Positions 21,697 through 32,882 of a DNA stretch of 64,000 nucleotides are shown here, piece after piece. Location: positions 70,701,356 to 70,765,355 of the forward strand of contig CM022949.1 of assembly GCA_012931725.1 (NCBI GenBank), given 5' to 3'. The stretch is from Litsea cubeba (lineage: Eukaryota > Streptophyta > Magnoliopsida > Laurales > Lauraceae). Below the pieces are notes generated by a model. That model ran no database searches, was not told where the DNA came from, and was given only the letters and a program-made list of their open reading frames with translations. A program made the translations under genes and the position numbers. The first letter of the stretch is position 1; every line of letters begins with the position of its first letter.

Positions 21697-23319
21697 TGAT
21701 GTGAAATTAAATTCAATCTTTTAATACTACAAGTGCACAGCTGTCTTTTTTTTAAACAATGGCAAGTACAGGTCGAATCCCACAGGGAGCACTACTGAAA
21801 TCTTTTTTTTATATTAAAATCTAATTTTTTTTATAATGATGAATATAAAAACAGATCAAGATTTGAATGAGTGATTAAGGCTACTATACAAGATAAACGG
21901 ATAACAATAATGACAAAGGTAGATCAGAGCAACAAATAGTCCATTAATTAATTTCAATTCTCAAATCACATACTTTAATTTAATCTTTTGCCTTGCAAAT
22001 AACTCAGATCAGAATCAACTCAATGTTTCTGATCCGGAAGATATTTTTTTTTAATTCGATTCTTAAACTGAAAAGCCCAAGATCTCCATCACCTCATGAA
22101 ATATAAATTACTTTGAATATCAATTAACAAATTAAGCATAAAATATCAAAGCCATAAAAACCTAAGTATATTCTATCAAAAGAAGATTAATTGATTAAAA
22201 AGAAATTTAATTAAAATATAAAGTGGAGGTTTGCCTGCGGCACGAAGGTAGATCTATTATTCTACTAAACATGCATCATAGAAAAATAAAGATTAAATTA
22301 AAGACATAAAATGAAAATAAAACTACTTAACTTCACTTTGTGCTCCAATCCAAAATAATTACTCCTCCATTGCAAAAGATGTGATTTTCATTGAGAACTT
22401 CAACTTTACAACTTCTCCTTCACAAAGATTCTCCTTCAAAATAAATCCTTGGACATGGCCCAAGGCTACCAAAATATAATAATGGAGAAAAGAAGTAGGT
22501 AAGAGAAGGTGTGGCTAGGAGAGAATAATTTAATAAAGAAAGGTGGGGATGGATTGTTTAAACGTGTGGGGTTCTTTAAATAGGGCATGAGCTCCCTATT
22601 CTTTCTCTCTAGATCCTCTTTTTTAGCATAAGAATCTCTCTTCTTTGGTAAGTCTTCTTCTTGCTTTCCAAGCTTGCAAGATTTGGCAAATAATGGTAGA
22701 GATTTTTGGAGAGAATCTTCCAAAGCTATTTTTGTAAACTCCTTGCTTGCTCACACCTTCTAAATTTTACTTTAAGCAAATCCTCATGAAAATGGACCCA
22801 CTTTCTTTGATAAGTTCTTTAAACAATTCTGAAATTGAATTTGTAGCAAAGCTTGACATGGTGTGGGACCACATGGGGAGTGCACACACCTTGAAGTGGC
22901 ATGGCTTGGATATTCTCTATGAATTTCTTTTCTTAATTTCTTTTCAAGGCGGGTCCCAATTAACTGAAGATTCCCTACAAGAATAAAAAGAATAATTCAG
23001 CCATAACATGTTTAAAATTCATAAATGTCATGCATGGGACCCGAATGAGATCATGCTCATGAATGCACCATTGGATGATTTTCCATGAACTAACTGATGA
23101 TGCAAGAATCAAAAAGCTAATTTGTGTGACACCAAGATGATGTAAACCAATGATTTCATAAAATTCATGCAAGATTGATGATTTTGACTAAAATTCCAAC
23201 TTTGATGCTCAAATGTATGGAATTATGAAATTCTATGAAATTAAGTGCAAATCACCCTAATTAAGTCCACAAGGTAACATAAAATGATCAATGAAAACAA
23301 AGATTTTGTGGACTTATCA
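21697..23319 (-). repeat. Athila 5' LTR
   Basis: 1623 bp, minus-strand TGATAAGTCCAC...TTTCACATCA. TATTTAAA promoter box at 22575-22582. Followed by target copy GATGC at 23320-23324. Confidence 0.92.
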
Positions 23320-23324
23320 GATGC

Positions 23325-23828
23325 TCTGCGAGGAAGTCCGCTAGAGCTTGCCCTTTGATTGCCTTTTGTGGTACATACCTAATATCAAATTGTGACAGAA
23401 GGATGGACCATTTTGCCAGTCGAGCACTGAGAGAACCTGCCTTTGTGACAAGGACCTTCAAGAGGTTGACCCTCAAGACCAGGTAGACTGTGTTGGAAAG
23501 CAAGTAGTGACGCAGCTTTTGTACGGCGAACATCACTGCAAGACATTCTTTTTCGACTGGAGAGTAGCGATGCTCTGTACCTACTAGCATGCGGCTGAGG
23601 TAATATAGAGCAGCTTCTTTTCTTTGAACATTTTCTTGCGCAAGCAGAGCTCCCAAAGAGTGATCAAGGGCTCTTGTGTACAAGATGAATGGTTTTCCAG
23701 TGGTAGGAGCAGCTAACACTGGAGGTTTTGTCATGTATGACTTGATATCTTGGAAAGCAGCTTCACAGTCAGCATCCCAGACAAAGTTTACACCTTTTTT
23801 CATCAACCGGGAGAATGGACGGCATTTC
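23325..23828 (-). pseudogene. First RNase H of Tat pol, copy X
   Basis: FILYTRALDHSLGALLAQE, YYLSRMLVGTEHRYSPVEKECLA and KGQALADFLAEH are typical gypsy RNase H. Upstream it begins abruptly (FSRLMKKGVNFVWDAD). The whole RT is missing because of a deletion joined at about 23829. Downstream it is cut by the Athila insertion. Confidence 0.82.
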
Positions 23829-25701
23829 CCCCAGGCTTTTACTTTGCCTTCTTCACTTTAGTTGTGATGACCAAAGGCTTTGAAGGTTTGAGGGAGATGA
23901 TGAAGGGAGTTTGAATGCTCTCTTCGGATTTACCGGATGGTTTGTTTTCTTCCGGTGATTGTTGAGGAGCCTTGCCTTTATCTTTCTGGAGATTTTCGGC
24001 AAAGGGTGTTGTGTGCTTCTCCTCTTCTTCTTTTTCACCTTCATACATTTGTGAGTCTGCAAAGTGGACTTCTTTACCTTTGAAAGGTTTTCTGTCTGCA
24101 AAGACTCGATGTATCATGCCGTCTTTGCCAACAAACTTGATGCATTGATGTAAAGTTGAAGGGACAACACCATTCTCGTGGATCCAAGGGCGTCCGAGAA
24201 GGATGTTGTAGCATGAAGGGATTTTTATTGCATACACTGTGACCTCAGAGATAAGATCACTGATCTGCAACTTGAACCTAATTTTGCCGATAGGCCTTTG
24301 AGTACTCCCATCATATCCGAAGATAGATACAGATTTGTGGCTCAGCTTGCTGGGATGCCCAACTCTTCGAGAGCCGATGTGGAGATGAGGTTGAGTGTAG
24401 AACCTGGGTCGATCTGAACTTTGTGCATAGGCATTTCCTTGATGTACCTTGTGAAGTACAGGGGTCGGTTATGCCTTGTTTCGCCAAGTAGGAGGTCGTC
24501 CTTTGTGAAGGCGATGGTTGCACTGGCTGCTTTTTTAACCGAGAGGCATTCAATGCATGATCCCTCAGTTTTCTTCTTTTCTCCCTTTGAGGAAGCTTCT
24601 GAGTTTTTGACCCGGTAATCCATTTCAATTTGGAGGACTTGCGGGGCATGTTTGTCTACATCCTCATTCAGCTTTTGTAATTATGAAATGAGATTATCAC
24701 GAGTGTGCAGAGACATTCACAACAAATCTAGGATGTACAGACGTGCAGGTATGTGCTTGAAGTGTTCAATCAAGTCATACTTGAAAGCCTCCTTAGGGCC
24801 TGCATGTTCATCATTGTTGCCACTAGGGGCGCTTACCACATCTTTTCCCGAATGATTTACATATGTAAAGGAAAATTGGTTGTAATTTTTGAGGTAGTCC
24901 CGGCCAGAGCGGGTGCCTCTACCAACTTCGAGAGCTTCTTGAGAAGGGTCTTCATTTGGAAGATTTCTTCAGGATCAAGAGGCTGACGTTTTTCATTTGC
25001 TGAGGATGTATCAGCAGCAGAGTTGCCATCCTCAGTGATGTGTTGCATGGAGCATTTTTCGGGAACAAGTCCTGAATATCATCCAGCAACCTTTCTTCTT
25101 CGTTGACCAATTCATCATCCCAAACATCAATAGCTGGGGATTCTTCAGTCAGGAAGGTTGTGAACTTTGAAGTCATAGTCTCAGGAGAAGAAACCTGAGA
25201 GGGTGTTGTCTCAGTGAAAGTCACGTGAGATGAGGTGGCTCTAGAAGATACATTGCTAGGCGTTGCCGGAGTGTAAGTGCTCTCATCAGAAAATGCTTCG
25301 GAAGAGCTATAATCCCGAATTATCACATTACAGGAAGCTCTGACAGGAGACGTTGCCTGATCGGAGTCAGACTCATCCTCGGATGTAAGAGGATCGTCTA
25401 TCCAGCAATTTTCTCCATTTTCAGGAGTTAAGGGAGGATGTACCTGATGGTCTTCAGGGACTTCAGGCTCTGGATTGCGAGGAGGCTCGTTGACACGGTC
25501 TTGCTCTTGTTCTAGAGCGAGACGCTGCAAGATCCTTGTATATTCTTCAAGATCAGGCATGGGAGCCAAATCTTCTTCTTCATCAACTCTTTGTGGCTCA
25601 ACATTATTGATTTCCACTGGAGCAATGAGGGGTGCTGGTTCAACAACATTTTCTTGTATAACCTCTTAGTCTTCTTCATCATCAGACCAGGATCCTTGTG
25701 G
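23829..25701 (-). pseudogene. Tat acidic linker and aspartic protease, copy X
   Basis: The acidic linker (25617-24952; DEEEDLAPMPDLEEYTRIL) is followed by the protease with VQIDPGSTLNLIS (active site D-P-G-S) and NILLGRPWIHENGVVPS. A lysine-rich tail follows (VITTKVKKAK). The frame then hits the deletion that removes about 1.85 kb present in copy H (G-patch, linker and RT). Several stops and frameshifts. Confidence 0.75.
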
Positions 25702-27582
25702 CTATAGGGGGTTATACCAGATTACTGGCATAAGATGATTCTCAGAAACCCATTCTTCATCAGAGAGATATTCTCCTATTTCAAGGGACTCCTCCCACTC
25801 ATCTGTGTAGTTGGATTGGAATCCATCATCGGTGTCACTGGACTCGTATCCATCAATGGAGAATCCAACTACCGAATTGCAAGAGTATGATGCCTCCTGC
25901 GTGGCTTCTTTGAATTGAGGTGGCACGAAATCACTAAGAGTGAATTTTCTTACTCCCTTTGAAGTCACTGGAAGGGATGCTTTTGTTGCCTCCAGTGAAG
26001 CGATAGAGGAAGCCCCTGCCTTTTCTTTGACTTCTTGTTTTGGCTGGGTCTTCTCTTGCCTTTTGAGCTTGAGGAGATATTTCCTAGCCTGCCTTCGCTG
26101 TTGAGCTATAGGCTTTGTTTTCACGACCTCCCAATTTTCATCTTCCAGGAGATCGGGATGTACCCATATGGGTTGTCCGTCTGGTGTCGGGTAAGGAACC
26201 AGTTCCTCGGACGATTGGATTGAGTTTATCACCTTGAAGGAAGTAGTGATCTTCTTCTTCGGGGATTTTGATGTTTGTCCACATGTCACCATGTTGACGG
26301 AGGTAGACCCATAGTTTTTGTTGAAGGTGATGACTCCGTTTTTCCACACCTCATTTATTTTCTCCCTCACAATGAAGCATTGATTGAGAGGATGCGAGAT
26401 CATCTGGTGGTATAGATAGTACCGAGGATCGTTGGTTTTGCCAACATCACCCAGTCTTTTTGGTTCAGGCAAGGTGAGCTTGCCGTTTGCCACATGAGCC
26501 CTGAAGATTTCATCAACATCTTCATCAAACAGGTATTTCTTCTCTACTCATTCTTTGAAGGCATCAGAGAGTTCGGGTCTCTTACTAGCAGCATTGTTTT
26601 CAGCTTTCTTTGGTGGCTGAGGAGCTGACTTGGTCTGCACATTGAGGACCTCTTTCTTCTTTGGTTTAGAGGTTGCAATGGAGGTTGGCTCATTTCTTGA
26701 TGATTTCTGACTGTCCAGGTCTTTAATCACCGTTTTAGCTTCCATGGAAGCTTCTAGGAGTTCTCCCAGGTTTTTTGATTTGTTGCCGATGATCATGGAG
26801 CGGATTCTAGCTCTCATGTTGTTTCGGCAGATGTCGACCAACGACGCTTGTGGCAATACATCAGAGCATTTGTATGCCATTGCTTTCCACTTATGAATGA
26901 AGTCATATGTTGACTCATTCTCCCCCTGTTTTAGGCTGCACAGCTGAGCCATAGAAGCGGGATGATCCTCACCTTTGAAGTGAGTCAGGAAGCGTGTCTC
27001 TAGCATGGCCCAGTTTTGGATGGAGTCCTCTGGCAGAGCGGAGTACCAATCGAAGGCCGTACCTTTTAGGGTACTTGCAAAGAGGCGGATCTTGAGTGCA
27101 TCTTGATCCGCGATAGCTCCCGTCAGGATCTTGAAGTGGATGACGTGCTGTCTGGCTGATCCTTTCCCCATATGTGTTTGGAGAGTAGGAGGCTTGAATT
27201 TTGTGGGGAACGGGACCGAGTCCATCCATAAGGGATATGGTGGCTTGATCCCATGCTCCTTGAGTATATCCTCTTCTTTTGCTTTGGCGAGGATACTGTC
27301 TACGTCCTTTTTGGTAAGGGCGCGTGACTTATTTTCTTCTCCATTTACCTCATCGTCTTGATGATTCGGAGGAGGTTCATTGTTCGCCTGATTTTGGAAG
27401 GTGAGGAGAAGGTTTTCCATCAGAGTTTCAATCCTCTGTTGGCCTTGTTCCAACTGCTGGATGCGGGTGATCGCATCATCTTGAGGTGGATTGCAGGGTG
27501 GTGGCTCAGAATTTGTAGCCAGGACGTTCATCCCTCGAGATTCGAACGAAAAAACTGTCCTGGCGACTGAGCTGGGGCTCAT
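25702..27582 (-). pseudogene. Tat gag, copy X
   Basis: Retrotransposon gag core: DALKIRLFASTLKGTAFDWY, LETRFLTHFKGEDHPA, ESTYDFIHKWKAMAYKC. A nucleocapsid-like motif RYYLYHQMISHPLNQC follows, in which the first cysteine of the C-x2-H-HP-x4-C pattern I expect for Tat gag is replaced by tyrosine. One TGA near 26546 interrupts it. The frame ends with UAG at 25702-25704, at the same place as in copy H. Confidence 0.82.
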
Positions 27583-28641
27583 TCTTTTTGAAGAAGAGCT
27601 TGAGGAAGGATCACTCTGCCGTCATTTGCTTGAAGGAGCAGGGGATTCTTCTGAATGTCTTCTTGTTCTGGAGACACTGCGGGCCACCGGATGTCGGACA
27701 TGGATTTTTGTTGCTGATTTTTTACGTCTTCTGGTTTTTCCAACCATATGGACGGCGGCAACTTTGTTGGGTCTTTCTTTTTTGACCCATTTGGGAGAGA
27801 CTTGAAGTGTAGGAGGCTGGGTCCTTTGCTTCTCTAGTCTCTTTTGCCGATACGACGCGCCGCGGCGTATACGACGAGCAATTTGAGCTTCGGTCAGCTA
27901 TGGCTGGGCTTTGACGGTGAAAGATGTGCTCCTTCGGGCGCAGCAGCCGAGCATGTCTTCTTTGTAGCTGGGCAAGGATAGGATGCGAACCCTGTCCTTC
28001 GCCTGTTGCACCGAAGCTTTGAATTTTTGGAGTTCGGCCCCTGTAGAGATGAAGGGTCGAACTGCAGGTTTGTAGGCCTTAGCAGGTGCTTGCGGAGGAC
28101 TTGTGATGGATGACTTGATTTTGGGCTTGTAGGAACAAGCCGGCTCATGCTGGGTTGACTTGAGAGTCAGATTGGAGATGGGTCTCTCCTCTTTCATGTA
28201 GGTAAGAGGGTAGAACTGGTTCTCCTTGAGTGGGGCCAGGAATGCTGGCTTGGTGGATGTTTGGGACCTTCTTTATTTTGGTGAAGGTCTTGGGGACCAA
28301 GTCTTGGGATAGACCTGGTCATTTAAGGGTTGAGGCTTTGTGGGGCTGCCACGGGCTTCGGGCCTTCTGGTGCTCGCCTTTGGTGTCACGGTAGTGACAC
28401 GTTGAGAGGCGAGTTTCTGCTTCTTGGAAGGAGCAGTTTGTTCCTCGGGAAGTGGGAATGGTCCCAGTGTCCCAAAGACGATAGTCTGGGGTGTCGAGGT
28501 CGACCCGGAGTTCAGAGAGTTGCCGAGGGAGTTGACGCTTCGGCAGCTAATGGGGCGGTTGTAGCTGCGCGTGGTTTGCTTCTGTTGAAGCATAATTTGG
28601 TGCTTGTTCTCGTCGAAGGTAATGGTTAGTGAAGCTGCCAT
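27583..28641 (-). pseudogene. Basic 5' ORF fused to Tat gag, copy X
   Basis: Starts MAASLTITFDENKHQ and runs in frame into gag (SFESRGMNVLATNSEPPP). It is Ser/Pro/Lys/Arg-rich with no known domain. Two nonsense codons (about 28273 and 27899) replace CAA and AAG of copy H. Ogre-type Tat elements also have an extra ORF before gag. Confidence 0.6.
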
Positions 28642-29031
28642 TGTTAGTTTTCGAAAAGTTTCTGAAACAAGACCACATCCATTAGTAATCACAAGAATAT
28701 AATGATCATAAATGGGAAGTTCTATGGTTTTGTCTTTTCAAATTGCTCGAGGGAGATGACCCAAGCAATATGAAGAAGGCAAAATGCCATAGAGGGTACA
28801 ATTGTTCTGATCGCAGGATGGTAAGCCCATAATGAGCGTCGCAGTGACTACTAGAAGCAATTGTGAACTTAAATTCAACTTATCGAGAAGCAGAGCTTGC
28901 TCGAGGTAAGAAGAATATAAAGTTGGAGTTACAAATGTGCCGGTCGCGAATACAGTAGACCCTGAAAGGGCGTACTAGTACCGCTAGACAGAAATGTTTG
29001 GAGACCGCATCCATGAGATGAGATTCCCTGT

Positions 29032-29310
29032 TTTGAAAGGTCAAGATTGGATTCATCAAAGAGAGCAGATGGTATTCCGATCCAAATACGGTCTCAGCGA
29101 TTTCCGCGAGCGCCAGTATTCAGAAGGAAATGAATCATAATTTCTCAGATCTGAATCCAAAAATTACGAGTTTTTTTTTTGAAAGGCCAATATCGGGTTC
29201 ATCAAAGAGAGCAAAAGGTACTCCAATCTAAACACGGGCTCAGCGATTTCCGCGAGTGCCAGTGCTCAGAAAGGAGAAAGCCAAGATTTCTCCAATCTAA
29301 ACCCAAAATG
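29032..29310. repeat. Two ~140-bp leader repeats, copy X
   Basis: Units share TTCATCAAAGAGAGCA, CTCAGCGATTTCCGCGAG and a TTTCTC..AATC end. The counterpart is at 51945-52215. They look distantly related to the 155-bp repeats nearer the LTR. Confidence 0.65.
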
Positions 29311-29647
29311 ATGGAAGTTTTTTTTTTTTTGAAGATTTTTTTGTTAAAATCTTTTTTTCATTTTTATTTATATTATTCTTAAGATTTTTTTTTTGAAAAT
29401 TTTTTATTTTTTAGTTTTTATTTTAAAATTTTTATTTTTAAAATTTTTATTTTTGAAAAAATTTTATTTAAAAGACGAGAGAGTACACATAGGCCTCCTA
29501 ACCTGGTCTTATGAAATCTCGAGAGAGTACACATAGGCCACACTCTGGACAAGGCTTTTCTTGAATCAACCATGATCAAAGAACGCAGTTGGTTTAACCT
29601 TAGTGGCCTATGTCTCTTTTTTGTTTTTTTTTTATTTGTTTTTTTTT

Positions 29648-30100
29648 AGATCTTTAATGAACTCATCGAAGAGAAACGATGGCCCAAAACCTTAGTCGAA
29701 CAGGCTCAACATTTCTGCAAGCACGATGAACGATAGGAAAGGATCAAGGTTTCTCAATTTTGAATCCAAAATGAAAAATCTGATTTTTTGTTCTTCTTTT
29801 TAATATCTTTAATGAACTGATCGAAGAGAAACGATGGCCCAAAACCTTAGTCGAACAGGCTCAACATTTCTGCAAGCACGATGAACGATAGGAAAGGATC
29901 AAGGTTTCTCATTTTTGAATCCAAAATGAAAAATCTGATTTTTTATTTTTTTTATAGATCTAAAATGAGCTCATCGAAGAGAAACGATGGCCCAAAACCT
30001 TAGTCGAACTGGCTCAACATTTCTGCAAGCACGATGAACGATAGGAAAGGATCAAGGTTTCTCAATTTTGAATCTAAAATGAAAAATTTGATTTTTTTTT
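29648..30100. repeat. Three ~155-bp tandem repeats in Tat leader, copy X
   Basis: Units start near 29648, 29803 and 29956 with GAACTCATCGAAGAGAAACG, CCCAAAACCTTAGTCGAAC and AAGCACGATGAACGATAGG. Copy H has three at 52608, 52763 and 52917. Confidence 0.85.
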
Positions 30101-30318
30101 GAAAAGAGAAAGAGTGGAAATAAATTCAAAGGACAGAAATTTCCAGAAAATCTCATCTCATTTTTTTTAGATGCGGAATCCAACATAGGCCACCAATTAG
30201 AAAGTAGCCAAGGAATCAAGAAAAGAAGTATAAGCATAGAGCAATAGATATGATATACAAATATTTCATTTCTAGCATCGTGTTCTCAAATGAACGAGTC
30301 CCACCGGGTGTGCTAGCT

Positions 30319-32882
30319 TGATGGACCGGCGCATTCTGCTCGCTCGGTTCTACCGAGGTCGGCGGACGTGGGAGTCCGTTTAGTTCCGACCCTTTTGTAA
30401 CCGGAGGGGGGCAGAGGCGTGCATCAACATTTCTTTTGTGTGGGTGTGCCAGATTTTTTATTTTACTTGGAATTACAAGTGGTGATCCGGAGATCAACCT
30501 TCGCAAGTGAAAAGGAAATCAACTTCTTTCAAGTTTTCCATTGCACATATATTTAAGAAAAGAGACATTTTCTTGATTTGCCGTGAAAGGGGATTTTTTT
30601 TGACATTTATAGCCGATTTTGACGTTTATAGTCGATTTTTGGCGTTTATAGCCGATTTTGGCATTTATAGCCGATTTACAATCCTTATCAATAATGAAAG
30701 ACAAGAGTTGTGATTTTTGTCTCTTTTAAAAAAAATACAAACTACAATGAAAAGTAAGAAAAGGAGGATCTAACTTCTCAGGAGATTGTGGGGGACCCGT
30801 TCAGATTGACGGTCGCACGCCATATGTGGACTTCGCCATCATTCATGCAGATGAGAACAGAGGATGCTATTGATTCGCTTGGCTTGGCTATAACCTCAGG
30901 TTCTTAGAGGACAAAGACAAAAAGGAGGTCCTATGTCCAATAAAAAACTAAGTAGACGGGCTGAAAAGCCACGTCTAAGCCATTGGAGGCAGAAGGAGAA
31001 GGCAAGGACCTTGGGGGGGGGGGGGGGGGTACCCCCCAAGGGACTTTTGTCACCTTGTAGCGGTGGTTGGTGCAGAACTTCCGCAGAGTTTCTCTCTTTC
31101 TTTATCTGGATTTCTGATGACCTTTTCTGTCCGAGTTTCTGGATTTTCTGCAGTCTGTTGTGTATTTTCTGTGTTTTTTTTCTTCTTGGAGTGCTCTCCT
31201 ATTTATAGGCTTTTTGGTAGCCATTTAGGAGGGTTTATGGGCTTTTATTTTCATTAAGCCGCATAATGGGAGGAGTTACAGGATTTAATTCCTTTATTTT
31301 GTAACTCCTTTTTCTTGGCTTCTGATTGGCCGGAGGAGATTGAGGGCTTTTAATCGCCTTTAATCGCCATGATGGGGGGAGTTTCATGGGTTAAATGCCA
31401 TGAATCTCTTGACTTGTAACTCCCGAATGCTTGCTTCTGATTGGGCTGTCCAAAGAAATGGATTAATGACTGTAATAAAGCTAGTCAATTAATTGCATTA
31501 AGTGGTCGCCGAGCAGTTGAAGAGTCGCGGGCCGTGCCGCGTCTTTTGGGATTCTTTTGGTGATGATCAATGATGGATCTTCATCTAGATTGGCATCAGA
31601 TGACCATGTAACTTCAGGTATTGGTTGCCAACAGCAGGTCGGTGCCATCTGTCCTATCGATTTCTCGATTGGTCGGGTAGAAAGCACACTTTTTTTTGGT
31701 TGACCGGTTGGCGATCAATGTTGATTTCGATACTCTTGATGATTGACCCGTGTTTTTGACGGATGTCAGAGGATTTGGTGTCTCAAAAGTATGAATTTTG
31801 GAAAATCAGAGGAGTCAGACGCTTTGAATCGCGAAGAAACGGCGAAAAAGAGAGTTTCCGGGACCCTCCCAGGGGTCTGCGACCCTGGGGGTGTTTTCCC
31901 TCCTTTTGTCCCGTTTTGTGTTTGTTTTTGTTATTTTTCGATTCTTTTTTCTACTGTATTTTTCCTTAACATTTTTGATCATTTATTGGCCGGATTTTCC
32001 TGTAGAAAACTTGATGAGAATCCTTGCATTTTATTTTGCAAAGTTTCCAATTTTCTGAGAAAGCCGAAGACTTTGTCGCGCAGAGCTGCCGATTTTCTGT
32101 CAGAAGCTGAAACTGGGCCAAACGATGTCGGAATGACCTGAAATTTGGTGTGAAGCCTCCTGAGCAATAAATAAGACCAACCATAGGCTTTTTTTTGAGT
32201 TTTGAAGCCGTTTGGGGTCCTATCACCAGTAGATTTGTTTTCGTCGCGATGAAGACGTCGCGGCTTGATGTGCGGTCAACCGATGTCCGATTGACTTGAA
32301 ATTTCACAGGGAACCTATTGGAGTCATTTTAAGGTGATCCTTAGGCTCTGTGTTGGAAACCATGGTCCCGGGGAGCTTCGCCGCCAAGAGGCCTGATTTG
32401 GCTTTCGAGTGTCAAAGTCTGGTCAAATGTTGTCAAAATGACCTGAAATTTGACGTCTAGCCATTTGTAAGCATTTTGAAGCCGCCCATGTGCTCTATCT
32501 GATGAGTGATGGCCTCGGTGGTTCTCGCCGCCGAGAGGCTTGATTTAGCTGTTCGAGGGTTGATGTAGGGTCAAACGTTGTCGGTCTGACTCGGAACTTG
32601 ACGTGGAGCCTTTTGGATGTATTTTGAGACCATCCATCGGCTCTGATCGAAGGTTTGGTGTCTCCGATGCTTTCACTGCCGGGAGCTCCTTTTCAGCTGT
32701 CGGAGAAGCGAAGTTAGGCCAAATGATTTTGAAATGGCCCGAAACTTCTTGTGTACTCCTCTTTTGGCTGATTCTGACAAGATTTGAATTTTTGGAAGTA
32801 GCATTGCCTATTTATGGCAGGATGCGACTTCATGTAGCTTTTTGGATCTTCAAGAAGCAAGGTGACATTTTTGGTGTCAACA
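30319..32882 (-). repeat. Tat 5' LTR of element X (LTR2)
   Basis: 2564 bp, minus orientation. Followed in transcript sense by the X leader. TATA at 31200-31207, four GGC/GAC mini-hairpins at 30602-30672. It differs from LTR1 and LTR3 by a replaced stretch near 31085-31195 and a deletion near 32770. It abuts, exactly at its end, sequence equivalent to position 6572 of the antisense gene. Confidence 0.88.

Larger units (their letters stand above)
11924..23319 (-). mobile_element. Athila-lineage Ty3/gypsy retrotransposon
   Basis: Complete element of 11396 bp with LTRs of 1629 and 1623 bp, perfect TSD GATGC, a tRNA-Asp-type primer site and gag-protease-RT-RNase H-integrase on the minus strand. 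Protease (LDLGASVNLLP) and RT (YRKLNSVTRKDHFPLPF) are of Athila type. No envelope-like ORF was found between integrase and the 3' LTR. Several stops and frameshifts disable it. The LTRs look roughly 97% identical by eye. Confidence 0.92.
28642..30318. other. Tat 5' leader, copy X
   Basis: Non-coding. In transcript order: a 26-base stretch conserved with copy H after the LTR (no textbook primer site recognised), three ~155-bp tandem repeats (about 30100-29648), a shortened leader block shared with Athila (29605-29470), A/T-rich runs and two ~140-bp repeats (29310-29032). Confidence 0.65.

Noticed and set aside
30319..32882. LTR2 as a solo LTR
   Set aside because: It is followed in transcript order by the conserved 26-base stretch, leader repeats, 5' ORF and gag, so it is the 5' LTR of a longer element.
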